A DNA stretch of 64,000 nucleotides from Ceratothoa steindachneri (GCA_963969495.1 OZ018318.1:99021357-99085356), one strand, 5' to 3'; positions 12,101-26,160 are shown, counted from the first letter of the stretch. Notes: a model not told the origin generated them from the letters alone. Made by a program: numbers and translations.

Positions 12101-13380
12101 GACCTTGGACATCATAAACTCAAGAGATAGGAAGCACCCTCTGTTCATGTCAGATCGGCTTAAACCAGGGCTCTTCGGATGTGACCGTTTCCTGTAAGCA
12201 ATACGACCGCGAGCCTTCGCCGATTCGTTAGACTCACTAGGCAAGCCCAACCAAGGAACTATTGAAACGGTTTTCAGGGAGTCATAAGGTTGCCGCCGAA
12301 AGTATGATCACACCAAAAGAGCTTCGGCTCACACGCCCCTAGCCAAAGATGAATAAGGCTACTCAGAGAAGCGGGACACTCCAAAAGAGTTACCTGGCCT
12401 CTGAAGAAGTCCAGCTTGTCCAAGATTTTGAAGCGGAGGGATGGTGACAGCAGCTTCAGCGCCTTGTACGGCAAGCAGCTCCCGCAGATCTCTCTTCGAA
12501 GAAGCCCCCCATATCTCCTCCTAACTATACCAGTATGGCATATTCTTTCAATGGAGTTGCCATGGATACAGAGTAAACAGAGGAGCTCAAATTCGTCTCC
12601 TTCCTTTCTTAGATACATGATTCTTTGTTGGAGACCATACTGGATGTGCATCCCTGTACACCTTTCTATGGTATAAGGGTTTTTTGACCCCACCACCATG
12701 GGATATTTAGAGGACAGGATGATGCACGATTTACACCTAGCATGATGTTTCTGTTCTTGTATTTGCTATAAATACCTCCAATCAGGAACTTGCAGTGCAG
12801 CTACACCTAAATAGGATTATACCGTTATTTCAGCGTAGATTAGGAAGTCAGCTGGATTTGAGGCGGAGGAAATTCTGCCGCATCGTGCAAGGGTCTTCCT
12901 CCCCCTCGGACATTTGAACGATATGCACCCCATTTGGGGCGAATACACAACAATCTTAGCGGTCGGATCCTTGCCGACCTGATTGACAAGCTCGAGATAG
13001 GTGTCCTAAATGTGGATGAGTTTACGCAGGAATGCAAGTGAAACGTTGCATTTTATTGTTTCGACTTGTCCCTGCGCTCTCCGGATAAACAGCCTGAATT
13101 TGGAAGAAAGAAGGTTAGGAGGCCTATGACATCAATGGTAGTGACCACTTTCCTATTCCATAGTAAGGACTAAGCTAGTGCACTTCTTTATCTACACAAG
13201 GCTCCACCAGGCCCAGATTCGTACCTAAATGGCACTCGCCTGACCGATGACCCACCTGGTAGGCCGATATCCTTAGCCTTATTGTCTCTTGCACCCGCAC
13301 CTAGACATTTTTTATTCTGTGCTGATATGCTTACTGATTTATTTTTTTTATTACTCTTCTTCATGATCAAAGCTTTACTA
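9193..13380. other. Unassigned interval with only short frames
   Basis: Short open frames exist on both strands, for example 10224-10592 (+, 122 codons) and 12274-12699 (-, 141 codons), but I recognise no domain in them. Base composition is less AT-rich than at 4-9 kb, and several overlapping frames of 60-90 codons lie between 11146 and 12700. This could be a heavily decayed retroelement body upstream of the Gypsy pol remnants at 14.7 kb. No motif proves that. Confidence 0.4.
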
Positions 13381-14729
13381 TGGATGCCAGCTTTATCTCT
13401 CCGCAGCCGAGCACAAATTGCGGAAATTTAAAGCCATTCGCCACACAGATCTACGTTTGGTGACTGGCACCTTTTGCACGTTTATTATATAGAACATGAT
13501 TGTTGATCTTGGAGAGATAACAATAACTTAAAACCGTGCACAATGCGTTATGCGCTTGTACGTGTGGGCTTGGTGTCTTCGTCAGTCGCCAAAGGCTATC
13601 ATGGCATTTACTTGCAAAAATGACGTTTTCTATGCCGCCAAGAGACGCCAACTATACCATAAACCCTTTGGAATTAGTACCAGAATTTTTTTTTCTTGGG
13701 TCGCTGGTGCCTCTTGTTCAGCTCACGGCACCATCCTTTGACTATGTGACGCCTCTGGTTCTGCTCACGATGACACCCTTGATCGTACAACCTTTGACTA
13801 TTTGACGCCACGCCTCTTTTCCATAGCGCCTGGTGTATAAGGTTTGATTTTTTTTTACCTCAGTTCATTTCATGCTGGATACGTGCCACTCTAGACCAGG
13901 AGCTCTAAGTCCGAAGAGGGGGTTTGGCTTCCACGCTCTATCCTATCTGTTTATAGTCAGCGGAGATCTGCCAGGTAGTGCTTCTGTTGGATGCACTACA
14001 CCGCTCCCTTCAAGAGTTACGCGTTGTGCCCGGTTCGGAGACCTGGTCATTAAGCTCACAAAGCTCCTCACAAAGCTCCTTGAGTGCTTTCAAGCATGAA
14101 ATTCTTTTTACCTCTGGATTTGAGTTATCCATGATACCATGGTTGCCGCGAGTCGGGCGGATGTTTAGAATATTTTGTGCTGGATTGCTAGACATGTAGC
14201 GATTGCGAGGATTGAACACGCTGATGAGGGCACCAAAACATCTGCGAGGACTGGCGAATTAGGCCAGCGTTTTGTGTTTTTTCACACTAAATGCATTTCA
14301 GGGATCATGTCAGACCTCCAGCCAAGGGAAAATTAAGAGAAAAGATGGCCTTTGACATATAAAAAATGCATCGGCTGATTCAGGTCGCTTTATTTCGTCT
14401 TCCAATTGGGCATACTCTTTAGACGCTCCGCCATTTGACGGGAAGCTACCCTTCACCTTACTGTGACGACTTGCTTTTCTTCCAGACAGTTTGACGCATT
14501 ATTGTTGAATATCTTAGTCCGAGAGATACTTGCACACGTTACCTGTCCCAGTACATGGACGAGTGTGGTCGTTACCGCATGTCCTTGGTGCTCAAGATGT
14601 GTTCGTGCACATAGACTTGTGGACTGTACTACTGCTCTGAGAAGTCTAACCTCTTCAATTTTATTTGTCTATTCAATGTTATGCACGTGCTCTACCGACT
14701 CACTTCCTTACCTGTTGGTGTAGCCAGCG
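13381..14729. other. Unassigned interval upstream of Gypsy pol remnants
   Basis: No domain recognised. A phrase resembling TTTGACTATxTGACGCC occurs twice (near 13735 and 13793). Positions near 14562-14680 match 15475-15592 loosely as a dispersed direct repeat. Given its place directly 5' of reverse transcriptase remnants, it may hold the decayed gag and 5' pol of the same Ty3/Gypsy element, but the sequence does not show it. Confidence 0.35.
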
Positions 14730-15592
14730 ACCGCTGGCATAGACGTTTTCGCTTTATAAACAATATATTGGTCTAATTTCTGAGCCTAGAAAACACATAT
14801 CGTACACTTAAAAGCTTTATTGGACAGCCTACTAAACTATGGTTTAAAGATAGCACCCCACAAGTGCAAATTGAGAGTAGACTGGCTTTAGTTTCTGGGA
14901 TAGCTATTAAACACTGAAGTAATTTCACCTCTGTCTGGCAGAGTTGCAACCATTAGCACTTTCCCTGCACCTCCCCGCATATATCTCTAGAAAAATTCCT
15001 TGGACTATTCAATTTTACAGGAATCATGTAAAACATGCGGCCTTCCTTTCAGACATGCTAAATGACCTCTTGAAGGCTGCACACAAACGAGACAATTCTC
15101 TATTGAATTTGCCTCAAAGTGCTGCGTCTGCCTTTCAGGAGGCCAAGCCTGCTATTTCATCAGCCACCGAATTAAGGCATACATTGCAAGACGCGTATTT
15201 CATATTTTGGGGAATGCAAGTGCGACTATTGTGAGTAGTACTTTATAACAATTCCAGAAAGGAATTTTAGCACTGTTAGCTTTATTTTTGAGACAGTAGA
15301 CTCAAGCTAAAACTAAAATATCTTCTTTTAAAAGAAAGCCTTTAGCGGCCTTCTCAGCAGACAAAATATTTTTCCAATCATACAAGGGTCAAATGTAGCC
15401 CTTTTAACTGACCACAAGGCAAGCGAATTGGCATTCCTTTCTCCAAATTCTTCTCATCCTTCTCTGGTGCCGTGACGAGCGGGGTCGTTACCGCTTGTCC
15501 CTTGTACTCGGCACTGGTTCGTACACACAGACCTATGGATTATACGATTTTTGGAGGAGGCTGGCCTCCTCCACTTTATTTGACTAGTTTTT
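14562..15592 (+). repeat. Diverged ~115-bp direct repeat pair
   Basis: Bases near 14562-14680 and 15475-15592 align with many substitutions. Both contain GACGAG, then GGTCGTTACCGC, then a CTTG-rich stretch and GTGCACATAGAC or GTACACACAGAC. The pair flanks the RT-thumb and RNase H remnants, so it may be a dispersed short repeat inserted twice into the Gypsy relic. Confidence 0.5.
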
Positions 15593-16560
15593 TTTGTAGA
15601 TCGCATGTTCCTGCTGCCCCGGGGAGAGGCGGGCCTACTCCTGACGCCTGCGCGTGCTTCCTACTTGGTGCCTTTTTGTTTGTTTTCTTTTGTTTTTTGT
15701 TATTGATTTTTTATCCTTTGTCCTTTTTTTATCTTTATTTGTGGTTTGCATATTATTTTTCTTTAATGTAGCTTAGTAGTAGGCTGTGGTGAGTACGGCG
15801 ACTTATGCCCATGCTGGCCGTCGCCAGATGGGCTCCTAAAATTAGTGGCTCGACAGCTAGATTTCATTAGGCAATTTGGGCATGACCACTAGTGGTCACG
15901 GGCTAAACATTTTACCCCAGCTGACACTATCCAGGAATACACAGATCACAGCCATACTCTCCCCCGTTCCAAATGAAGATTACCACCTGACCCTTTGACC
16001 GCAGCCCACTCGCGTAGCCTCTTATCGAGGTTTCCAGTCCAATTTCTACCATGTCCTTTCAAATGGTCGACAATACCATTCTAGCCGTGACCAACTTAAC
16101 TGCCCATTCATTACACGATTCTTGAATAAGGAAAGCACTAACCTTCAATTATCATCACTCTCTCTGCAAACATTTACTGCAAAATTCTTGTGGAATCCTT
16201 GCCGAACAGACTAAGGGTAATCGTCTCACAGACATTTAAAAAAATCTTTTCCTCTTTAATTGCTTGGCTCACTCGGATGTTAAACTCAGACACTCTCTAC
16301 TTCCCAATCATTTGTGAGGCTTCAAATGCGAAAAGATATCAAACATCTTGCTCGTACTTGCGTTACCTGTCAGCAAGTCCACACGAACAAGTTAATCACA
16401 TCTCGATTCAGGCAATTTTAGCTGCCGGACTCGCCGCTAAATGTAGTAGACGTAGGCATCAAAGGGTCTTACACCCGAACTGCCTCAAACTCAGGATTCT
16501 ACCTTTGCTCCATTTATCTGCAGCCTAAGCAATTAAAGCAATTACTTAGAAACAACATAT
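14730..16560 (+). pseudogene. Ty3/Gypsy pol remnants: RT palm, RNase H, integrase zinc finger
   Basis: In order the translation shows a decayed catalytic block (FINNILV for YVDDILV, near 14745), then a thumb region (SRLALVSGIAI, family form CxFGVxxLxFLGH). ISLEKFLGLFNFTG follows (near 14985, family form LRRFLGLxNFYR). RNase H remnants come next: SAASAFQEAK (15115-15145) and ALLTDHKASELAF (15400-15440). An integrase zinc-finger tail is at 16325-16400 (MRKDIKHLARTCVTCQQ, family form M..Dv..w...C..CQ). Both strands of each domain are broken by frameshifts and stops. Order RT-RNase H-integrase is the usual Ty3/Gypsy order, unlike the element at 60.8-64 kb. Aspartates of the RT active site are lost (NN for DD). 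Confidence 0.65.
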
Positions 16561-17189
16561 GCGAAGTGATGAAGTCCCACTTTCATCCGTCGATTATATT
16601 GTTATTAAGGCTTGTATTGAAAGAACTGAAAGGGCACAAGATCACTGATTTCTATTCTAACGTGATGGCTAAGGGACCTCCAATCAACTGTTACGTTCCA
16701 AGTCGAGAGAAAAGGGAGTATCATTACATTCTTTACTACTATACTTTCTTAATTTCTCGTAACATAACGCGACCTTCAATAAAGCGTCCACAACACCATA
16801 GCAATGCTATAGTGAACACCTGAAAGAGACAAGGATATAGGGCTAGAGATGGGGTACATTGCGTATTAGGAGCCAGTACATTGGGGAGGCGTCTGCTAGA
16901 GCAGGTTTATTTAGGCAGCAGGGTCGTGAAGGTCACTCACACGAGGTAGTCATTATATGTACACAATATTTAAATTCTGTCTATCTCAGTCTTTAAGTTA
17001 GGTAAAGGGTGGTGGAAAATCTTTTCCCAATAAAGACTCACTCTTTGGAGTTATCATCGAGGGAAGAGACCCAAAGGAATACTTATTCCAACACTCTGCG
17101 GGGATTTGAAAATTTCTACTACCAAAATAATGGACACTCCAAATGGATATGCTATTAGATGCCACAGGTAAGAAGATGCGTAAATGGTG
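16561..17189. other. Interval between Gypsy and LINE remnants
   Basis: The first 250 bp may be decayed integrase sequence (frame 16566-16823), but no catalytic motif can be placed. The remainder shows nothing recognisable. Confidence 0.35.
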
Positions 17190-18130
17190 GTAACGGATCA
17201 AGGGTGCAAGACGCTAAACAAACTCGGTCTAATTCCAAAAGTTCCGACCCAAATAATAGCCAATAACTATATGATTTGCAAGAAAATAGAAACGTATCGG
17301 GCCCACCTTCAAAAGAGGAGATACAGGAAGAATTAAAAGCACATAATACGTTCCTCAAAATAGCGGAACCCGTGAATTTTGGAAACCATATTTATATTTA
17401 GAAGGTAATATGTCCAAATTGAACTGATAAAAAAGCATTTTCGATGCAAATATCCCAACACAACTAGCGAAGTAAAAATACATACATCTGCAAACAATCT
17501 TTCAATGCTACGACCTGTAGAACCACAGCTAATATAACTGCCCCAACAAAGACCAGAAAGCATATTCAGAATCCTCACAAGTATGAGACTCGTGGCGAGA
17601 ATGCAACAAACTACCAAAATGCATGAATTGCAGCGATGCACATTGCAAGATGGCGATAAACTCCCCAGCGTGCCGAGAAATCATAATAAAAAATGAAAGA
17701 GAAACCGCAAAACAACTAAAATAAGGCTAACTACATCTATGCTAGTATAACCTAAGGCAGCAATTCAAGAGGTAAGGGAAAGAGAAGAACAAAATCAATA
17801 ATAAATGTGGATGAAGCAACAGGTATGGGCATAATAACATGCATAATGTCAGACCACATAAATAATATTGGAAAACAAGGAACCTTCTCAGACAAACTTA
17901 GCCTATGTTTATTCAAACCGGCAAACAAAGATGCGGTCCTTGCGAATCCCTCCACAGGAAATGGTTACCCATTGAGTTCATAATGGAGATATTCAACTCT
18001 AGACAGCCGACACTTCTTTTCTGAGACTTAAGCGCTCGTTGTGATTCATCAGGATACACCACCTGGAAAAACAGGATCAGAGACAATCTGGAACTAGTTA
18101 TGGGAAAGGACACAGAAGAATGGGCAGGGA
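17190..18130 (+). pseudogene. I/Jockey-like LINE ORF1 (Gag-like, CCHC knuckles), decayed
   Basis: Remnants of a nucleic-acid-binding ORF1. Between about 17500 and 17660 a shifting frame gives CYDL..H...NCP, then CNKLPKCMNCSDAHCKMA, matching the three closely spaced CCHC-type knuckles of this LINE family. Downstream (17810-17950) the reading GMGIITCIMSDHINNIGKQGTFSD matches a conserved segment after the knuckles (family form acI.hAHl.Ni..pGtf...ln). The same family and domain order is better preserved on the other strand at 52850-54070. Stops and frameshifts interrupt it every 30-60 codons. Confidence 0.6.
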
Positions 18131-18269
18131 CTTTTCACCGTTCGTAACAAACTGTGAGCAATTAAACTGGATATAGTTCTGAGTAGCACAAATATATCAT
18201 ATATGTAACACCTACATAATATGTACATAGAACCGGTAACTATCTCGTGCAGTGACGTGACAACATTGA

Positions 18270-18880
18270 CATAATGCCTCATGTAAACCTGAATCTAATT
18301 CAGATCCCAGTTTGCGTCAAAATATCGCACAAAGAGGTGAACGTGGAACAATACAGAACTAAATTAAACAACTACTGGCCATCAGAACCGGAGGGAGAAC
18401 CAACACCGAAAATAGAGGAAGAACTTTATAAGTTGACTGATTTCATGGCAAGGGCAGGCAAGGTAAGTGTTCCATTAATAATGTACCATTATTTCATTCA
18501 AAATGGACAAAATAAATGAAAAAGAAAGCAAACAAAATCAAAGGAGCATACTCAAACAAAAATAAGGAAACAAGGCCACCAGAAGTGCAGCAAACTTCGG
18601 CGCATAAAAAAAATGAAATGGTGTTCCTTATAAATGAACATAAAACAATTTGAATGAGATGAAGTAATCGCAAAGTAAAACAGAAAAATATGACCCCGAA
18701 AAAAGGTAGAGCAGACCATCAAGAGGAACAAAGGGATACTCATCAGGACCTAAACTATAAGAGCAGCAAGGAGACTTCGTGCAAGAAATTGGAGAAATTG
18801 AAATCAATTAAAAGACAACAGGCATTTCGACCGCAAAACGGGAGAAATGGTAAATACCCAAATAAGACTCATTACTAATT
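18270..18880 (+). pseudogene. I/Jockey-like LINE ORF2 fragment (endonuclease-RT linker)
   Basis: The frame 18274-18519 encodes a charged, lysine- and glutamate-rich segment (EVNVEQYRTKLNNYW, then PKIEEELYKLTDFMARAGK). This resembles the linker between the endonuclease and reverse transcriptase of the same LINE family. The following 350 bp is lysine-rich in all frames and may continue it. No catalytic motif of either domain was found, so the assignment depends on position just 3' of the ORF1 remnant. Confidence 0.4.
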
Positions 18881-19542
18881 GATTTACTCCAATATAGAGG
18901 ATAGACGGGGGTGGAGATTATTACTGGTGACTAGGGGCTATTATCACAAAAAGGAAATAAGGAGTGCGATGCAGTCGTTGAAAATAAAATTCTTCCCTGA
19001 ACTTTGTAGAATCCAGGCAGCTTTCTCCGCTCCCGCCTGTCATTTTCTGGAGGCGTGACCAAGCAAAAGCTGTTAAACGCCTTCAGAAATTGTTGTCAGG
19101 AACTTCTCTGACCCTTAGTGAGGACAGTACGGTAGCAAGAGCTACTACGATATCCAGCAGTCAACCCCTACCAACCCTCTCCCCCTGAATAAAAATACCT
19201 TTATTTCCTTAGCTTGTCGTCTGTAAAATGACCTGCAAAACCACCCCTTTCCTTCTCTCTCTCCTGCCGTAATTCTGGTTCCGAGAACGTGACTCACTCA
19301 AATAGCTCCGATAGAACTATGCCGTTCTATTTAGAAAGAGCATAATTGTCAACTTTGGGGAAAGGAGTTTTGAGGCTTATCCCACTGCAGAATAGGACGT
19401 AGCATTGATAAACCAATTTCAGCAAATCAGCATGCACATTTCAGGTTTTATACACTTGAGTACACATATTGCAAATGTGGAAAAAAAAATTTAAGAAAGA
19501 TTTGAAACACCCCTTCTTTGAGCTCAAAATGTTGTTTTTTTT
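18881..19542. other. No gene recognised
   Basis: AT-rich interval between the LINE relic and the antisense pseudogene that follows. Poly-A and poly-T runs near 19480 and 19535 are the only notable features. Confidence 0.5.
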
Positions 19543-20860
19543 TTATTTTAGAACCAGAAAGATATACACCATTAGAGTTGTTGGTTTGTTTGGTGATACT
19601 GGTAGAGCTTCACAAGTGGTTAAGGCTTTACCAAGTGGTCTTTGCCATTGAGTTCCACTTTCTGTTGCACTAATATATTTCCTGCACAGGTGCCTCAAAG
19701 GAAGCTTATTTAGATGCAAGCTGCAGATGATCCACTGTAAAGGACGATGTAATTGACATTTCCCCCCTCTTATGTCTCCATACTTATAGCCAGAATTAGT
19801 TGCCGTGCTGTCATCTCCCACTGCCTTTATCTCATCTTTAATATCACTTTCAACATGTCATTTTATCAGTCCGTCTTAACTACCACCCATGTTCCTCGTT
19901 TAATAGTTAGATTATCTAAATAGAAAGTACCAGGTTCTCCTAAGAGCACATAGTAATCTTGAATTTCTTTTGCTCCATACTATTCATTCCCTTTCTTCTT
20001 CAAAAAGTGAGAAGTAATTTTCTTATCTCCTTATCGTTCAAATTTGCTGAAATTCCTCCTTAACTTGTGTTGTACCCTCCAGACTTTGTGATGGGCAATT
20101 ACATGTTAGCGGTCTTCTGAATTAATAATACCATAGTCGAATAGGGCTGCACTACTAATAGCAGCAGCTCTATTTGGCACAGAATGCCGATCTGCCTCCA
20201 TAGCAATTGTTGGTATTAGTATGATGTTGTTTTCTGTTCTCGCAGTCTTTCTTCTATTCATCATCAGAAATGTCATAAAAGGAGGTTTCTTCATTCAAGG
20301 CTTCGTCTGAAACTTTTATTTTCTCTTCTCTCTTCTCTTTTTGTGACTTCTTCTCTTCTTTCCTAAATTCGATCTTCCCTGATTTTCTTTTTTTTAATCA
20401 TTTGACTTGTTTTTACATATACTCCTCCAATTTCCATGTGACGCCCAGTTTTTTGGTCAATAAGAAATTCATGCTCTCAACATGGCACATTCATGTTCTT
20501 TTTGCACTTGCAATCCAGGATATCAGCACACTGGAAGCCTGCTATATCAAAATGTTGACCCAATGATGAGATAAACCTCTTACTCTTAGTGCCATTTATT
20601 TCTTGTTTTTAATCCACAGACGCTTCTTCCATCAATCGGAGCAATTTGGTTTCAACATTCTTGATCGGCTGAACTGGAATACTGGCTTTTTCCAAATCTC
20701 AATAAGGCCCACGGATACTTCAAGAACAACATCCTTGTTCATCTTGCATTTATTTTCTTTTACATAATGAATATATCTTCCAACCTATTGTTTTGTTGGC
20801 AGCTCATTATGAGAAATTTCTGAAAGTGAGGAGCCAAAGATACTGTGACGAGAGCCTACA
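19543..20860 (-). pseudogene. Decayed gene of a second uncharacterised transposon-linked family
   Basis: Reading leftwards, 20860-20600 gives NELPTKQ.VGRYI, then DVVLEV and IEIWKKP. A low-complexity lysine/glutamate-rich part follows (20430-20290). The best-preserved block (19821-19543) reads GDDSTATNSGYKYG, then RPLQWIICSLHLNKLPLRHL, then GKAL..CE.LPV. I recognise RPLQW.iC.LH.NELPLRHL as the hallmark of a protein family found in many copies in arthropod genomes and usually left uncharacterised. An aspartate in the GxDgTxxNtG block and the LH.NELPLRH block may be part of a transposase-like fold; that is inference. Stops and frameshifts (20145, 19990, 19860) make this a pseudogene. Confidence 0.62.
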
Positions 20861-21642
20861 GAATACCTCCAAGGATGTTTAAATGTAGTAAACAAAAAGA
20901 GTGGAAGTACACAGAACCTGTGCAAAATCGTCATCAAGTTGAAGTTCGGTCACTGTCAAAAGGCTGGACTTCGGACGGTTTGCCAATGATGTTTTCATTT
21001 CGACATGTAGGCCTCCCTTATATTAAATACGCCAATATTCTCAACAATAATTAAACGTAAATTTCCACACTAATTGTAAGATTTCAAGTGAGTAGAAAAT
21101 TCACCTACATTTTCTTATTGGTTTATTTTCATTATATTTTTATCATTTGCCTCCATTTGTTTATCTTCTGCATTTCCGCTTCTCTCCCCATACTTTAATC
21201 ATGCATGGCTTGATTATGTCAGTTTGCAATTTTCATTTCTCATTACTTTACCCCTCCTTCCTTCTCTTATTTCCCTTTCCCTTAAACACAGTCGAGTATG
21301 AACCATATCTATCTTCCTGGGGATTATTACCCTTTTCCTGCCAGAAAATCAAGCTAATCACTCTATCTTCTACCATAAAGCACGCATTGATTCCATAAGG
21401 AGCACTTTCACAAGGCTATTTTCATCCATTCTTCCTCCTAAACACGTGTGTGATGCATAAAATCCTTTTCAAATTATATTATGCACTAGTCACTAGTCTC
21501 ATTCTCGATTTCTTTTTCATTCCATAACATTTTCACTCCCATAAACCAACCATGATAGCAGCATGCTCTCATATATCTTTCTTACTCATTCCACACTCAA
21601 TTCCTAGAAATTCCCTAATGCTCTGTGTCGTAGAATGGCCAG
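20861..21642. other. No gene recognised
   Basis: AT-rich and pyrimidine-rich interval leading into the CT/TA microsatellite. Only short chance frames are present. Confidence 0.5.
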
Positions 21643-23330
<1,688 letters not shown>

Positions 23331-23332
23331 TA

Positions 23333-23656
23333 CAGGGTGTTCCGAATGACTTGTCACCCCTTGCAAATATTATTTCAATTTTCTATTTCAAATCTTGTTT
23401 TAATGTTATATTTCAGATGACCCAAAGTCTGGCTGTGAAGTTACATATGTCGCACATCCTTAATGCTCTTGCAGGGAATGCACACGATCATGTTCTCATA
23501 CACTTGCAATCAGCCTCTTTTCCAAAGTATAGGAGCTAGTATTAGTCGCCTGAAGAGAGAAGATTTTCGGTCATCAGAAATATAAAATTAAAACTATTTA
23601 AAATAGAAAATTCAAACGATATTTTCAGGCAGTGACATAACTTTCGGAAAACCCTG
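23333..23656. mobile_element. 324-bp MITE with ~75-bp terminal inverted repeats and TA duplication
   Basis: The left end begins CAGGGTGTTCCGAA and the right end finishes TTCGGAAAACCCTG, each flanked by TA (23331-23332 and 23657-23658). The inverted similarity continues about 75 bp inward, sharing ATTTTCTATTT. CAGGGTG ends with a TA duplication mark a non-autonomous Tc1/mariner-type element. The interior (23410-23560) holds a 62-codon frame with no recognisable domain. Confidence 0.85.
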
Positions 23657-23658
23657 TA

Positions 23659-23985
23659 ACTTCTCTTAACAAATATATACCATCAATTTGTGTTTTGACT
23701 TCTGGGCAGAGAATATTAACAGTACCAATCATACAATCTTTTAAAAATACTTCTTCAGAAAAGCTACTATGTTTGGCCGTTTTATAATCACCACAAAACT
23801 TGCATTTGTGGTATCCTCTTGTTTGGCTGTCTGTTTTTCAAATACAGATATTGTATAAAACTTTTCAACATCTCCTCCGCGTTTTGTAGTTTATCTCCTG
23901 AAAAATTAGTTCCAAAGTTACCCTTCGTTAGTCGTTGAATGTCTTCAAATTGTTCTTCTTATAAACAGAGATACTTTCTTGACAT
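23659..23985. other. No gene recognised
   Basis: AT-rich interval between the MITE and the Tc1-like relic. It may include the decayed 5' end of the latter. Confidence 0.4.
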
Positions 23986-24049
23986 ATTACAAACTGTTTG
24001 ACTAGGGAATATGTAAATAGAAATCATGCTGGCTTGAGTATCATACAGT

Positions 24050-24921
24050 TGATGAAAAACTAAACCTAGAAAATTCAACTGTTGGTGATTTTATGAAAAG
24101 AGTTAATGATACCGATAAATACGAAGCCCCGTATCGAAGTAAATATAGAAGAAAATGCAAGAAAACATCTTATGATTACAAGGTTATAATAAGGAATTGT
24201 GTGAAAGATATCAAGAACACAAGTAAATACCTTCAGCTGGAGTTAATATTGATTCTTCGACTGTTCGGAGAAAGCTTTTTGAAACTGGAGGAATTTCCAA
24301 ATAGCATTTACATAAACAATTATTGACGACTGCCGTGAAGAAAACACAGCTGCGTCAGCCACATGATCATGAAACATGGACAACCTATCAATGGATAAAA
24401 GTTATATTTTCAAATGAAGAGCATTTTAAAGGGCTCTTCTACAAATCAGTGGTAGTGACGCCGAGCAAATGTCAACCCCTTCCTCCGGAACAGATTCACC
24501 AGGCGCCCAAATATCCAATGAGAAGATAGGGGGGGAAGGGCTAGTTTTACTGCATAAGGCCCCGGAAGGCTTTTTATTGTTGAGGGAATGATAAACAGTG
24601 ACCAATACTAGGAAATCCTGGAGCCGATTTGTTTCAAATGGTAGGTATAGACTTTCCTAATGGAGAGAACATTTTCCAGTCGGATCTCTCCCCGGGCCTT
24701 GAAATTCTCTTTACATCAACTTGTTTGAAAATTTATTGGCAATAATCAAACAAAGGATCGAGACAGAAAACTATTCAACAACGCACAACCTAATGACTGC
24801 TATTATTAAAACTTGGAACCGTTGGGACGAACTGTCTAATATCTGTTCAACTATGGTTGATTTTTTGCCAAATCGTATAAAAATGTATATGAAGACAAAG
24901 GATGGTTATATCTCATATTAA
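24050..24921 (+). pseudogene. Tc1-like transposase relic
   Basis: The remnant keeps the family layout. A basic helix-turn-helix region lies at 24090-24230 and includes YRSKYRRKCKKT. SSTVRRKLFETG is at 24255-24290 (family form SxxTVRRRLxExG). The first catalytic block is WIKVIFSNEEHF (24385-24420), where the canonical SDESxF has asparagine for the catalytic aspartate. A G-rich block follows at 24525-24600 (family form GGGSvMVWGc, then FIEGxMNS). The C-terminal frame at 24721-24921 has ENLLAIIKQRIE and ends in a block like SMPxRi..v...kG..i.Y. The third aspartate block reads SPGL rather than SPDL. Several frameshifts and stops show it is dead. Confidence 0.72.
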
Positions 24922-25139
24922 ATGTAATAACTGCCCTATTATAGCTTTGTATTTGTAGAATAAAGATTAATCTCTCGAGTAATTCTTTTATTTATCACAG
25001 TCCGAATTAATTTTCACTCCAGAAAACTTACAACTCTCTCGAAAATACATATCTAAATAATTTTAAACATACCTGAATAGTTCACAATACGCTATTTCAT
25101 GAAAGTGATTTCAATGATTAAGCGCTTACCTTGTAAGTG
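24922..25139. other. AT-rich spacer
   Basis: Short interval after the Tc1-like relic that contains an AATAAA signal near 24959. No coding similarity. Confidence 0.4.
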
Positions 25140-26160
25140 ATTTTTTTAGCTTAGTTTCACAACGCTTTACTTGTAACTTGAATCCATTAGGGTATTTTTG
25201 CGTTGCTTGAGTTATTAAGTCCAAAGAATGAATCAGATTTAACGTTGCCAAAATAGTTTAAGATCTTAAAACGTTGAAAAGATTAACTCATAAATCTACG
25301 GGGTTCCAGTAAAAACTCAACCTTTCCTCAGTTGATCTCTCTCGCATTCCAGGAATGATCTTAGTTGTGCTACCATGCACCTTTTCAGGCACTTCTACAC
25401 CTTTTCAAACATAAATACACTAGAGTTGCACCTCATATTCTTATAGACGACATATGTACTGTTGATTATGGGAATGGAAGAACGATCTCTACTTGTATAA
25501 AAAAGTTCTATGGATGAAACTTAAAACTTCTTTGGCTTTTTTGCATATTGTTTTGAAAATTGCACATAGTAAATTGATGATTACCTCTAATTTTTTTTTT
25601 CGGTACTTCAAACTGTGTAATCAAATGCCGATGTGGAATTTTATCAAAGGCTTTTGAAAATTCTGAATAGATCACGTCATCGGCTCAATTATCATTGTAT
25701 TCTTGAACTATTTCACGGAAAAACTCAAGCTAGTTAGTCAGGTACAGTTTTCTTATTCAAAAACCGCTATGTTTAATTGGCCCTCAGTTTTCAGGGCAGT
25801 GACGATGGCATAATATGAAAATTGGAATTAAATTCACTAATTTAAATATTTATGAAACCACCCCCTTCTTCTAGGGATCATTGAAATATTTTTACGAGAG
25901 TTTTAGCAATAACCACTTCTAAGTCATTGAAGTGGTGAGGCTAAATCCTATCCGGCCGTGGCGCTTTTGTTTATTTAATTTGATTTATGTAAAAGAATAC
26001 TTCTTCATTGACTGATATACCATTCAAGTTTGAGCGTACTTGCCTAATTACAACTAAAATATCTTCTAAGTTTTCTTAGGTAAAAACTAGTGGAAAATGA
26101 TCTCAGGGATTTGGGTCATATCTTTGCGGTTACTAGTTAGTACTGCACTTATTTTTTTTA
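25140..26160 (-). pseudogene. CR1-clade LINE ORF2 relic (RT and C-terminal region)
   Basis: Reading leftwards, 25990-25900 gives KAPRPDRI (family form NKAPGPDGI) followed by EVVIAKTLVKIFQ. At 25730-25610 comes LEFFREIVQEY and then VIYSEFSKAFDKIPHRHLI, the first catalytic RT block with the usual LDF changed to SEF. The SGVPQG and FADD blocks are absent, presumably deleted. At 25390-25150 a C-terminal region resembles CR1 (IIPGMRE, LEPRRF, FKILN, FGLNNSS). The clade matches the intact CR1 at 46.8-51.8 kb, but identity is far lower, so it is an older, different copy. Confidence 0.7.
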
